NCBI GenBank assembly: GCA_903892415.1
Contig: CAITIQ010000291.1
Location: 62,001 to 126,000, forward strand
Origin: an uncultured delta proteobacterium
GTDB taxonomy: Bacteria; Myxococcota_A; Polyangia; Polyangiales; Polyangiaceae
Length of the DNA: 64,000 bases
Direction of reading: 5' to 3'
In this document: positions 28,740 to 37,200 of the stretch, one piece after another
Layout of the letters: the number at the start of each line of letters is the position of its first letter
Position numbering within the stretch: the first letter of the stretch is position 1
Program-made: the position numbers and the translations under genes
The notes under the pieces: generated by a model
What the model saw: only the letters and a program-made list of their open reading frames with translations
Database searches by the model: none
What the model was told of the DNA's origin: nothing

Positions 28740-29093
28740 ATGGATACCGAAACCAGTCAGAGGGTTTGCGAAATCATTGCTGGCCTTCTCTTTGCCGATG
28801 GCGACTTCCACACCGAGGAAGCCAAGTTCTTTTCGAGGCTCTTGGCGCGATTCGGGCTTCCGAACGACACCAAGGTTGAGCACATCGAGGACGCGACCGC
28901 GGCCATTACTCGCCTTCGCGAGCTCGGTGCGACAGAGCGTGCCGAGACACTGGCGCTGCTGATCGAGGCAGCCGTAGCCGATGGTGTGGTCCACCCCGCA
29001 GAACGTATTCTCATCGGCGCGGTCGGGGAGGAGCTTGGAGTTGCGGAAGAGGTGATTGACGCACGTCTCAAGCTTGCCCTCGCGAAGTCTTGA
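28740..29093 (+). CDS. TerB-like protein
   Basis: A 117-residue all-helical protein of the TerB (tellurite-resistance B / DjlA N-terminal) family. The two half-repeats are visible as LLFADGDFHTEEAKFFSRLL and AAVADGVVHPAERILI, each with the acidic A-D-G loop of TerB. It is monodomain, with no DnaJ or kinase part. It is the first of three TerB-like genes within 5 kb (others at 30684 and 33030). No terC, terD or terE is near, so a tellurite role is not supported; the function is unknown. Confidence 0.8.
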   Translation: MDTETSQRVCEIIAGLLFADGDFHTEEAKFFSRLLARFGLPNDTKVEHIEDATAAITRLRELGATERAETLALLIEAAVADGVVHPAERILIGAVGEELGVAEEVIDARLKLALAKS

Positions 29094-29137
29094 GACGTCC
29101 GCTCGCTGATTGGGCTGGGCGCTGGTATAAGCGCCCG

Positions 29138-29695
29138 GTGACGCCGCGATCAGTCCTTGTTTTCACCTTCTTGCTGGCTTCCTGTGCTCATTCCGAGGGC
29201 GGTCCGCGTACGGGTCGCAGTGACGGCGGGATGCGAGAGGTCCCCACTGAGGCCCAAAGCGCCAGCGCCCAGTCGTCGGTCGCCGCTACCGCCCCACCGC
29301 CTCCCGAGACTCCCTGCCTTCGTCCCACAGTTCGAAAGATGCCCAACAAGCAGGCTGGCATGCTCGAGTTGCTCGAAGAAGAAGCAATCGCCGTCTATCT
29401 CGATCCGGCCGCCTTAGGCGTTGCCGTGCCAGAGTATCTGCGCGCGTCGGATTATGTGATTTTGGACGTTGGCTACGATCTGCCGCGACCGATCAAGAAC
29501 CTGCATTTTCACGATACGGGCTTTCAAGGCACGTTCTCGTTCGACGGGCGCCCGTATGACGTGCGGGTGCCATACAAGGCGGTCTTTGGCTTCGTAAGCC
29601 GAACTACCAAGAAGGGCGGCTTGTACTCCTCCGAGGTGCCGTCGAAGGCACTATGCGAAAAGCCAGAGTCGAACAACGAGACGGCAGCGCCTTGA
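29138..29695 (+). CDS. Hypothetical lipoprotein
   Basis: A 185-residue predicted lipoprotein from GTG 29138, which gives a signal peptide with lipobox LLASC. An in-frame upstream start at 29090 overlaps the TerB stop but would add a non-secretory leader. A Ser/Ala/Pro linker is followed by a domain with segments YLDPAALGVAVPEYL, FHDTGFQGTFSFDGR and YKAVFGFVS. The last part is reminiscent of ClpXP-adaptor SspB-like or stringent-starvation folds, but I cannot assign it. No strong ribosome site is seen. Confidence 0.6.
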   Translation: MTPRSVLVFTFLLASCAHSEGGPRTGRSDGGMREVPTEAQSASAQSSVAATAPPPPETPCLRPTVRKMPNKQAGMLELLEEEAIAVYLDPAALGVAVPEYLRASDYVILDVGYDLPRPIKNLHFHDTGFQGTFSFDGRPYDVRVPYKAVFGFVSRTTKKGGLYSSEVPSKALCEKPESNNETAAP

Positions 29696-29715
29696 TTCCG
29701 CAAAGCCGGCACGAG

Positions 29716-30666
29716 TCATTGCGCTGAGCGGCGCTCTATTCGGATGAGGCTGCCGCGGCCCGCCTCGCACGTTCCCACGTAAACAGCCGCTCTATCGACT
29801 GCGATGCCGCACGCGTTCCTGGCCTCCGCGAGCGTCTGGATCAGTCCGCCCTGCACGCCCACACGACGAACGTGCCCCGCCCCAAGCTTCGAGCGCGTCA
29901 CGTAGAACAGATCTTCATTCAAAACGGTGGACGCGACGATCTCGTCCGACTCCGCAGCCAAGGTGAGCAGGTGACCCCCAACTTTGGGCAGCTTGGTGAT
30001 CATGCCACCACCTTTGAACCCACCCGTTCGATAGCTGATTAGCAGGTGCAGATCGGTGAGCGCTAACGCGCTCACGCCCCCAGGCCGGGTCACCAACTCG
30101 GTCAGCGGCCCGGAGGTTAGCGACGTGCGGCCCACGCTCTCTTTGGTGGCGATGTAGATGTCGGTGTCGTCCATCGCGAGCGCGTTGATGTTCTCGGCCT
30201 CCGCCACGCGCCAAATGTCACCAACACGGCGAGTGCGCGCAAAGATGGGAGTTAGGCTTGGCCGCTCGGGCTCGGTCCAAGCCAGCATTGTATCGTTGGC
30301 CGTCAGCAGCACCCGCTGCTGGGAACCATCATGGAGATGAACTCCATCCACGTCATCGGCGCCGCGGAACAGCGTGCTTGTCGAGTCGCTTTCGAGCACG
30401 ATGTGGTCGCTTCCAGCGAAGTTGGAGAGCGTAGCAACTCCTGGCTTGGTCGCCCTTCGCTGGGGACCGCCACAACGCGGAACCCGAAACATCGCTGAGG
30501 TTTGGTCTACCCAGTAGACCTCATCTCCAATCACCGCGATCGATTCCAACGCTGCAAGGTTGGTCCCCAGCTCTGCAGGGCAGCCGCCTTCTGCCGTCGG
30601 CGAGGTTGGCCCTGGTTTGCAGCCCCAAAGCGCCTGCAACAAGGCAACGGCGAAAAGCCTTCTCAC
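29716..30666 (-). CDS. Lipoprotein, predicted beta-propeller
   Basis: A 316-residue lipoprotein. GTG 30666 is chosen because GAGGG lies six bases upstream and the peptide then starts with a signal sequence whose lipobox is ALWGC. The body shows repeats of the kind D-x-V-Y-W-V-D and IYIATKESVGR, with aromatic/Asp-rich beta-strand patterns, as in propeller proteins of myxobacteria that read like V-Y-W. It is convergent with the lipoprotein at 29138 and lies 17 bases downstream of the small TerB-like gene on the same strand. Function is unknown. Confidence 0.8.
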   Translation of the reverse strand: MRRLFAVALLQALWGCKPGPTSPTAEGGCPAELGTNLAALESIAVIGDEVYWVDQTSAMFRVPRCGGPQRRATKPGVATLSNFAGSDHIVLESDSTSTLFRGADDVDGVHLHDGSQQRVLLTANDTMLAWTEPERPSLTPIFARTRRVGDIWRVAEAENINALAMDDTDIYIATKESVGRTSLTSGPLTELVTRPGGVSALALTDLHLLISYRTGGFKGGGMITKLPKVGGHLLTLAAESDEIVASTVLNEDLFYVTRSKLGAGHVRRVGVQGGLIQTLAEARNACGIAVDRAAVYVGTCEAGRGSLIRIERRSAQ

Positions 30667-30683
30667 GACGCCCTCAAGGTCGA

Positions 30684-30857
30684 TCACGACGGAATCACGA
30701 GCGCCGCCCAACCCGTTGGGAGTTCTTGCTGCGTAAGCTTCAGCTCCTCGGCGATGCTTTGCAGACGCTTCTTCTCAACCTCGCTGAGGACACCGTCGGC
30801 GTTGGCCGACTTCCAACTCGTAGCAAGCAGGCCCTTGAGTTTCGCTTGAGGATCCAT
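30684..30857 (-). CDS. Short TerB-like protein
   Basis: A 57-residue frame with ATG at 30857 (a TTG seven codons earlier is also in frame). The segment SANADGVLSEVEKKRLQSI matches one TerB half-repeat with its A-D-G loop. The protein is too short for a complete TerB fold and may be a half-domain or a dimerising variant. It is 17 bases upstream of the propeller lipoprotein. No ribosome site is evident. Confidence 0.5.
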   Translation of the reverse strand: MDPQAKLKGLLATSWKSANADGVLSEVEKKRLQSIAEELKLTQQELPTGWAALVIPS

Positions 30858-30945
30858 CGTTGGCGCAGCGTAAACCAAGACTGGGCTCGTCTGCGCTCGC
30901 GGAAATTCTAATGCCGCGGCGGGGCTGCCAGTTTATAGGGCCGCG

Positions 30946-33018
30946 ATGCTGGTGGGCAAAAGGAGCTTGGGGGCTACTGTTTTGATCATGGCTTTGGGGG
31001 CTTGTGCGCCCAAGCCGCTGCCTCAACGCCAGTTCTACTTCCCACCGTCGGGTAGCGGGCTGGCCGTACCGCCGCGGCAGCCCTTGCCGCCCCCTGCGCC
31101 GCCCGCTGCAACTTCGCCTGGGGCTTACCAGGGCCTCGGGGTCGAGAGCATTCCCCCTGAGGTGCTGCGCCTCTACGCGGCATCGCCGCTCACCCCAGAC
31201 GTCAGTCGGCGTATCCAAGCCATGTTGGATTTACGCAGCCCAGCCGCTGGAACCCCCTCTCCCGATGGAAAGAAGCTCTACTTCGCCTGGAGCATCACCG
31301 GCACGCCGCAGATCTTTAGGTTGGACGGCCCCATGGGTTTCCCGACTCAGCTAACCGGCGGCGAAGATCCGACCCAGCTGGTTGCGGTGACCCCTGACGG
31401 CAAGTGGCTCGTCGTATCCCGCGACCGAAACGGTGAGGAGAATCCGGGCCTGTACTTGCTCTCGCCCGATGGCGGTCCACTCAAGGAAATTCAGCACAAA
31501 TCCAAAGTGCAAACCCAACTGCAGTACGTCTCGTCAGACAGCTCCTATCTTTACTACCGGGCCAATGACGTGACTGCCGATTCTTACGCGATATACCGTT
31601 ATGACGTTGGGACCGGCAAGGCTAGCAAGGTTTTTGGCGAAGCCGGTATCTGGTCCGTCGCGGATGTGCGGTCCGCCGGGAAGGGCAAGCCGGACGTCCT
31701 ACTGCTCGAGAAAAGCGTGGGCTCCAATATGGCCGAGATATACGAGTACGATCTCGGTGCGCCTCAGTTGAAGCCCGTAATCGGTCAGAATGAACGCGAG
31801 GACTACGTTGCTAGCTACGGCGCCGGTCAGGAAATTCTGGTGCTTACGCCAAAGCTCGGGGAGTACCGGCGGCTTTATTCAGTAGACGGTGGGAAGCTCA
31901 AGCCCATTACCCCTGAGCTGACGCACGACGTCTCGAGCTTCCGCACGGATAGGCAAAAGAAGCGCATCCTCTACGCCACCAATGAAGGTGGCTACACGCG
32001 GTCGTTCGCGCTCGAGGCCAAGAGCAAGAAGCCAATCAAGCTTGCCAACATACCAACTGGTGACCACGTCACATTTGGAGCTTCCAGCCCTGACGCAGCG
32101 GTGACTGCGCTCGTGGTTGATTCGGGGAGCGAGCCTCCTCAGAGCTACCTGTATACCTGGGAGGGCAATAAACTAACCAAGTGGCACAAGCCTGCCACGC
32201 CCGAAATTGACATGAAGGGCGTCGTGCGCTCCACCCTGGAGTCCTACCCAGCTCGCGACGGTACAAAGATTCCCATGTTCGTCCGTCGACCCAACGGCTG
32301 TGCACCAGCGGGCGCGGTCTTCGGCAAGGCCTGTCCCGTGATCGTGAGCTTTCACGGTGGGCCGGAAGGTCAGGCGGTAGCCGGCTTCTCCACCCGTGCT
32401 CAGCTCTTCGTCGATGCGGGCTTCATCTATGCCGAGCCCAATGTGCGCGGCAGCGACGGCTACGGCAAAAGCTGGATTCACGCGGATGATGGCGCCAAAC
32501 GTGAAGCGGTGCTCACCGACATCGAGGATGCCTCGAACTTCATTCGCACCAATTGGAAGGTCGCTGGGGTCTCGCCAAAGGTCGGAGTGTACGGCGGGAG
32601 CTACGGTGGCTACTCGACGCTAGTCGCGATGTCGCTGTTCGCCGGCGCCTACGACGTTGGCGTCTCAGTGGTTGGGATCAGCAATCTGCTTACCTTCCTC
32701 GAGAATACGGCACCCTATCGACGTATCTTGCGCATGTCGGAGTACGGCGATCCTGAGAAGGATCGGGCCGTGCTCGAGCGACTATCCCCAACCACGCACG
32801 TGGATAAGGTCAAAGCTCCGCTGATGCTCCTCCAGGGCGCCACCGATCCTCGCGTTCCAGTCGGGGAGGCTTTGCAGTTTTACGAGGCCCTGTACAAGAA
32901 GGGTATCCCGACTGAACTCATCATCTTCCCAGATGAAGGGCATGGCTTTCAGAAGCGGCCGAATCAAGTTCTTGGCATGGGCCACACGATTCGATTCTTT
33001 CAAGAGCATTTGAAGTAA
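30946..33018 (+). CDS. Exported S9-family prolyl oligopeptidase / acylaminoacyl-type peptidase
   Basis: A 690-residue serine peptidase, predicted lipoprotein: signal peptide with lipobox LGAC, Pro-rich tether (to about 65), then a TolB-like beta-propeller (about 80-420) gating a C-terminal alpha/beta-hydrolase domain. Catalytic residues are visible: Ser552 in GGSYGG, Asp634 in GATDPRVP, and His666 in DEGHGF. The family cleaves short peptides, often acting on Pro- or Ala-containing bonds. The ATG at 30946 has weak context. The next gene, TerB-like at 33030, follows within 12 bases, so the two are probably co-transcribed. Confidence 0.93.
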   Translation: MLVGKRSLGATVLIMALGACAPKPLPQRQFYFPPSGSGLAVPPRQPLPPPAPPAATSPGAYQGLGVESIPPEVLRLYAASPLTPDVSRRIQAMLDLRSPAAGTPSPDGKKLYFAWSITGTPQIFRLDGPMGFPTQLTGGEDPTQLVAVTPDGKWLVVSRDRNGEENPGLYLLSPDGGPLKEIQHKSKVQTQLQYVSSDSSYLYYRANDVTADSYAIYRYDVGTGKASKVFGEAGIWSVADVRSAGKGKPDVLLLEKSVGSNMAEIYEYDLGAPQLKPVIGQNEREDYVASYGAGQEILVLTPKLGEYRRLYSVDGGKLKPITPELTHDVSSFRTDRQKKRILYATNEGGYTRSFALEAKSKKPIKLANIPTGDHVTFGASSPDAAVTALVVDSGSEPPQSYLYTWEGNKLTKWHKPATPEIDMKGVVRSTLESYPARDGTKIPMFVRRPNGCAPAGAVFGKACPVIVSFHGGPEGQAVAGFSTRAQLFVDAGFIYAEPNVRGSDGYGKSWIHADDGAKREAVLTDIEDASNFIRTNWKVAGVSPKVGVYGGSYGGYSTLVAMSLFAGAYDVGVSVVGISNLLTFLENTAPYRRILRMSEYGDPEKDRAVLERLSPTTHVDKVKAPLMLLQGATDPRVPVGEALQFYEALYKKGIPTELIIFPDEGHGFQKRPNQVLGMGHTIRFFQEHLK

Positions 33019-33029
33019 AGGTGGCGAAG

Positions 33030-33485
33030 ATGGCGACAAAACTCTCAGCGGACGCGTTCGTGGCACTGGCGGCTCTGGCATGGGCCGATGGGGATCTTCG
33101 AGCAAGCGAACGAGAAGGTTTACTCAAGGCTGCGAGCGGCCTCGAGGAGGTTGAGCTTGCTCGTGTCAAAGCCTCCCTCGAGACCAAGACCGACCTGCGG
33201 GCCTTTGCTCCTGGGGACATGAGCGAGTGGCAGCGTGTCGTTACCTACGCCATCGGCTGCTGGTTGGTGCGCCTCGACGGGATCGTGTCGATCGAAGAGC
33301 ATGAGGCGCTGAAGCTGCTCGGCAAGGCCCTCGACTTGGCTGCACCGGTCTGCGAGCGCGCAGGTATCGCGGCGCTCGAGCTGCACGTGATGCCCGATGG
33401 TGTTCGACCGGGGCGCTTCGACTTCGACAAGCTCGAGGAGCTTGTTGGGGGCCGACTGCCCAGCCTGATGCCGAAGGCTGAGTAG
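33030..33485 (+). CDS. TerB-like protein downstream of S9 peptidase
   Basis: A 151-residue helical protein with a TerB-type first half (LAALAWADGDLRASEREGLL) and a second helical half containing RLDGIVSIEEHEALKLL. ATG 33030 is preferred over the GTG at 33021 because AAAGGTGG lies at a suitable distance. It starts 12 bases after the peptidase stop, so it is probably in the same transcript. It converges on the REC-XRE regulator with a five-base gap. The role is unknown. Confidence 0.78.
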   Translation: MATKLSADAFVALAALAWADGDLRASEREGLLKAASGLEEVELARVKASLETKTDLRAFAPGDMSEWQRVVTYAIGCWLVRLDGIVSIEEHEALKLLGKALDLAAPVCERAGIAALELHVMPDGVRPGRFDFDKLEELVGGRLPSLMPKAE

Positions 33486-33490
33486 CTTAC

Positions 33491-34099
33491 TCAGTAGCCG
33501 CCGAAGAGGTCCTGTACCTTGGCTCCAAGCGCCGTCGCAATCTTGTAAAGAGACGGGATCGACGCGCTGGACTCGGCTCGTTCGATTTGACTGAGCAAGG
33601 AGACCGAGAGTCCGGTGCGATGGGCCATCTGCTTGAGGGTAAGGTCCTTCTCCTTGCGCAGCCGACGGATCGTATCGCCAATCACGTTGTGCAGCTGTTC
33701 CTCGGGCGAGCGAACGATGCCCTTCTTCTTGGCGATGCGGTCGATGACCTCGCGTAGCTCTTCGGCATTGAACGGCTTCTTCAGGTAGTCGTCGGCCTGC
33801 AGCTTCATCGCGGCGACGGCCGAGTCGAGGCTTGGAAAGCCTGTGAACATGATCACCGAGATGTCGTTGTCCGCTTTACGAACGCGACGCAGCACCTCAA
33901 TGCCGTCCATCTTGGGCATCATCCGGTCGAGAATGAGCATCTGGTAATGCCCGTTCTTGATTTCCTCTTCGACAAGAAGAGGATCGCTCAGCGTCTTTAC
34001 GTCGTGTCCATCTCGCGTCAGTAGCGTTTCGACGTAGTCGCAAATCGCTTTGTCGTCGTCACAGACCAGGATGCGAATCGGCGGGGTCGAGATGGCCAA
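33491..34099 (-). CDS. Response regulator with C-terminal XRE-type HTH
   Basis: A 202-residue regulator. The TTG at 34099 is chosen because AAGGAG lies five bases upstream and it starts directly before the receiver; an upstream frame to 34195 is not domain-like. The receiver (about 8-125) has the acidic triad DDD (14-16), phospho-acceptor D58 in LILDRMMPKMDG and Lys in DYLKKPF. The last about 60 residues hold a lambda-repressor/XRE-type HTH (LKQMAHRTGLSVSLLSQIE). Receiver plus XRE is a rare output combination. No histidine kinase is adjacent, so the partner is unknown. It follows the alpha-2-macroglobulin-like gene by about 160 bases on the same strand. Confidence 0.88.
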   Translation of the reverse strand: MAISTPPIRILVCDDDKAICDYVETLLTRDGHDVKTLSDPLLVEEEIKNGHYQMLILDRMMPKMDGIEVLRRVRKADNDISVIMFTGFPSLDSAVAAMKLQADDYLKKPFNAEELREVIDRIAKKKGIVRSPEEQLHNVIGDTIRRLRKEKDLTLKQMAHRTGLSVSLLSQIERAESSASIPSLYKIATALGAKVQDLFGGY

Positions 34100-34217
34100 G
34101 GTGGCTCCTTCGAGGTTGTGGAATGGCCAGGGCGGCCATTCCAGTGCCACTATAATCGCCCCCCGCTTCGGGGTGCAACAAGGGCAGGCGTACAACGACG
34201 AAAAGGCTTCAGCGCGA

Positions 34218-34295
34218 CCGAACTCAGCGTTCTGAGACTACGATCGTGCGTGACCGCCGAACTCAGCGTTCTGAGACTATGATCGTGCGTGACCG
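34218..34295. repeat. 39-bp tandem duplication spanning the stop of the A2M-like gene
   Basis: Two adjacent 39-base copies (34218-34256 and 34257-34295) differ at one position (C at 34241, T at 34280). Read on the minus strand the first-encountered copy holds the last codons and stop of the 1594-residue gene, and the second copy repeats them downstream. Because 39 is a multiple of three, the frame is kept. Each copy contains a small CTCAG/CTGAG stem. Confidence 0.95.
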
Positions 34296-37200
34296 GGTAA
34301 TCGAGGGAGGCTGCTGGTCGTCGACGCTCCTGACCTCAGCTTCGCGCGCGACGAACGTGCCGGCGAGGTTGAAGCGCAGTGGAATCGCCAGCACTTGCTC
34401 CGTCGCGCCGATCGAACGGTTGATTCGGAGCGTGCCTTGAACCTGCCGAACACCCTCCTGTGGCTCGGCCAGCACAACGCCAGGGGGCAGCGGGATGGTA
34501 GCGTCCACCCGGGTTTGCGAGGCGAGCGCTTCCTTCGCGAGCAGGGTTACGACGAGATTGCCGACGTCTCCTTGGGTCAACGTTCTGGCGCAAGGCTTTT
34601 CGGGCGGACATACGGGGGCACTCGGGAATCGAATGCTCACGCGCACGCTGCCCTCGGCTTCCGACGGCGCCACCGCGAACGGTCGCAAGTAGTTGCGGCT
34701 CACCTCCGCAAGGATGGCGTGGTCCGTTGAAACGCTAAGCTCGTCAGCCGAGTCCGGCACCAAGAGCGAGAGGCTCTGGCCGGCCGGTACCTGCACGCGC
34801 TTTGTACCAGCCTCGCCAAAATCGATTTCGACGTCGCTGCTCGAGAGTTCGTCTTCAACACCGAGGTCGAGAATTGCAAGCAAGGCAGCCCTCGTTGCCG
34901 CCGCAGAGCCAAAGCTGCCTCGTGAATCACGCTGGACCAAGAGCCAGGCCAGGTGGAGGTCACTCTCGCTCTTGGCGGTTGCTTCGTTGGCACTCAGAAT
35001 CAGCGCCGCGTGTACGAGAGCTCGGCTCGCGCGACTTGCGCCCGGATAGTCGAGCCGGCCGTCCGCTGCTGGCCGTACCTTCGCGAGTAGCTTCTCTCTC
35101 AATGCGCCGAGCTCGGAAGCACGATGGGGACGAGTGGCGAAAGCGACGATGCCGCGCGCGAGCTCATCGGGCTTCCCTTCACTCGAGAGTTCTTTGACGC
35201 CTCGGGCGGCGAGCTCCGTGAAGCATGCGAGTACCACGCCTGCTTTGGGCGTTGGTTCGGCGTCCAACGCAGTCGCCAAGGCCGCTCCGACGACGGGCAG
35301 ATTTCCGGGCGGACAATTGCCTTTGCCCGTGGCTGAATCGCTTGGCCCAGCCAGTCGGCCACGCAGGCTGTAACTGAGAGCGTCGTTCTCAGTGAGGTCC
35401 TGCGAGACTCGCGCGCGCGCAGCCTTTTCGACCAACTCGAGTCGATCTGCGAGGGGGTTCTCGGCGTCGCTCCTCGAGCGCAGATGGCGCTCGAGCCGCG
35501 CACTCGCATCGGCGATGTCTGCCAGCTCATCGGCGCTGGAGCCCGCGGTGTCTTCGAGTGCCGTCACCATCTTCTCGAGCTGCGAAGCAGAGCCATTGAA
35601 CAGCGTGAGCGTTGCAGAGCCGGCGCGCTCAAAGGGCGACTTGTCCAGGAACTCACCAAGCTCGCGCTCGTCGCTTATCCAGGCGGTTCGCGCGATGTTC
35701 ATCGTTTTTCCCGCGGGTTCTACTGTGATTGCGTGCTTAACGGTATCGCTGGGAAGGCCAGTCGCCGAGGTGGTGACGTTGAGCGAGCCCTCACCGGCGC
35801 CAGCCGCACGCACTGGGATCGTCACGCTGATAGCGCCTTTGGCTGGGATCAGGGTTGGTGTTGCTTTGAAGTCTGGCGCGAGCGCGATGGCCCCTTCCGC
35901 CGAGACGGCCAGCGTAGCTAGAACCTCCTTGTCGGTGCGATTGCGAAGGTGCACGCGTGCGGACACGATGTCTCCCGTGGTCATTCGAGCACCGGCAAAG
36001 ACCTTGCTCGACAGCTCGAGATTGACCGGCACCTCAAGTGTTGAGACGGCTGCGCCGGCCTCGTTCGGCAAGCCAACCAGCGCAACTTGCCACGTCGTTT
36101 CCTCGGCCCCAAGCTGCACCTGGATTCGAGCTCGCCCGTTCTCGTCGGTCTGCACCGGCTCCGACATAAAGGTGATGCCAGAGGTTCCGGCTCGCCTCAC
36201 CCGGTGGGCGCCCCCGAGTCGACCACTGCCATTACCGATCCCCATGCCACTTCCACTGCCGCTCCCGTGCTCCGCGGCAAACCCACCTCCCAGCGCGGTG
36301 CCGGTCGCACGGTTGAGCGTGTCCTTCCAGCTACTGACGGTCTCATCGGCGACGAGCATGTCGAAGCGCGAATCCACTAGTTCATCCTCGTGACTAGCAC
36401 GCGCGTAGGGGGTGCCTGACTTTAGAACCCGGGCGAACGGACTCGAGACGTCATCGGCAGTGCCCAGCTTGCCGTCGGGACCGGGAGAACTCAGTGAGAA
36501 ACCGCGCTTGAAGGAAATGAACGGTACATATTCTTCATTGGTCTTGTGGAAGGTTAGCTGCCCGCCCCAAGGGTCGAGCAGGTTACCCTCCGCCAAGGAT
36601 CCTCCACGAATCAGCTTGCGCAATAGTGCGTTAGGCTCACCCAGGATCGGCTCGTCAGGGTTGAGCAACGTTCGCTGGCTGCGCATTGCATCAAGGACGT
36701 TGAACATCTTGAGTCGGGTGACTCGGCGCGCCACATTGTCGAAATTGATCTGCGGGTCCTTCGCGATCAAGTCCGCGAGGGTTACCGTTTCCCCTCCAGG
36801 GGTGAGCGGCTTTTGATCGATGGCGTCGGTCACCAGCGTCATCAGCTCAGGGTTGAAATTGTAGCGGCCCTTCTCTTTGCGATAGACGTCTGGGAGCGTT
36901 TCTACCGCCATCGACGACTCGAATACCGCCCCCTCCAACGACCTCACCACCTGCTGAAAGGTGTTGTCGAACTTGGGACCAGCCGTTCCTGCGGGGTCGG
37001 CGATTGGCGTTCCGTCCTCGCTGGGCCTGAGTCGAGCGCGGCGCAGTGGATCATTCTCCGGTCCACCACTCAACACGGAGTCACAACGGGAAGTCTCAAC
37101 GCCAAAGCTCGAACAAAGAGCACTCTTGGTGTCCAGCGCGAGCAAGGGATCGAGGTTGGCCCCACCGTACTTGTCAACGACCACTGCCGCGACGGTGCCA

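Noticed and set aside
28740-33485. Tellurite-resistance operon
   Set aside because: Only TerB-like domains are present; no terA, terC, terD, terE or terZ is near.
35392-36393. Plus-strand frame of 333 codons opposite the A2M-like gene
   Set aside because: The composition is Ser/Arg-rich as in off-frame reading, there is no domain, and the opposite strand is coherent over 1594 residues.
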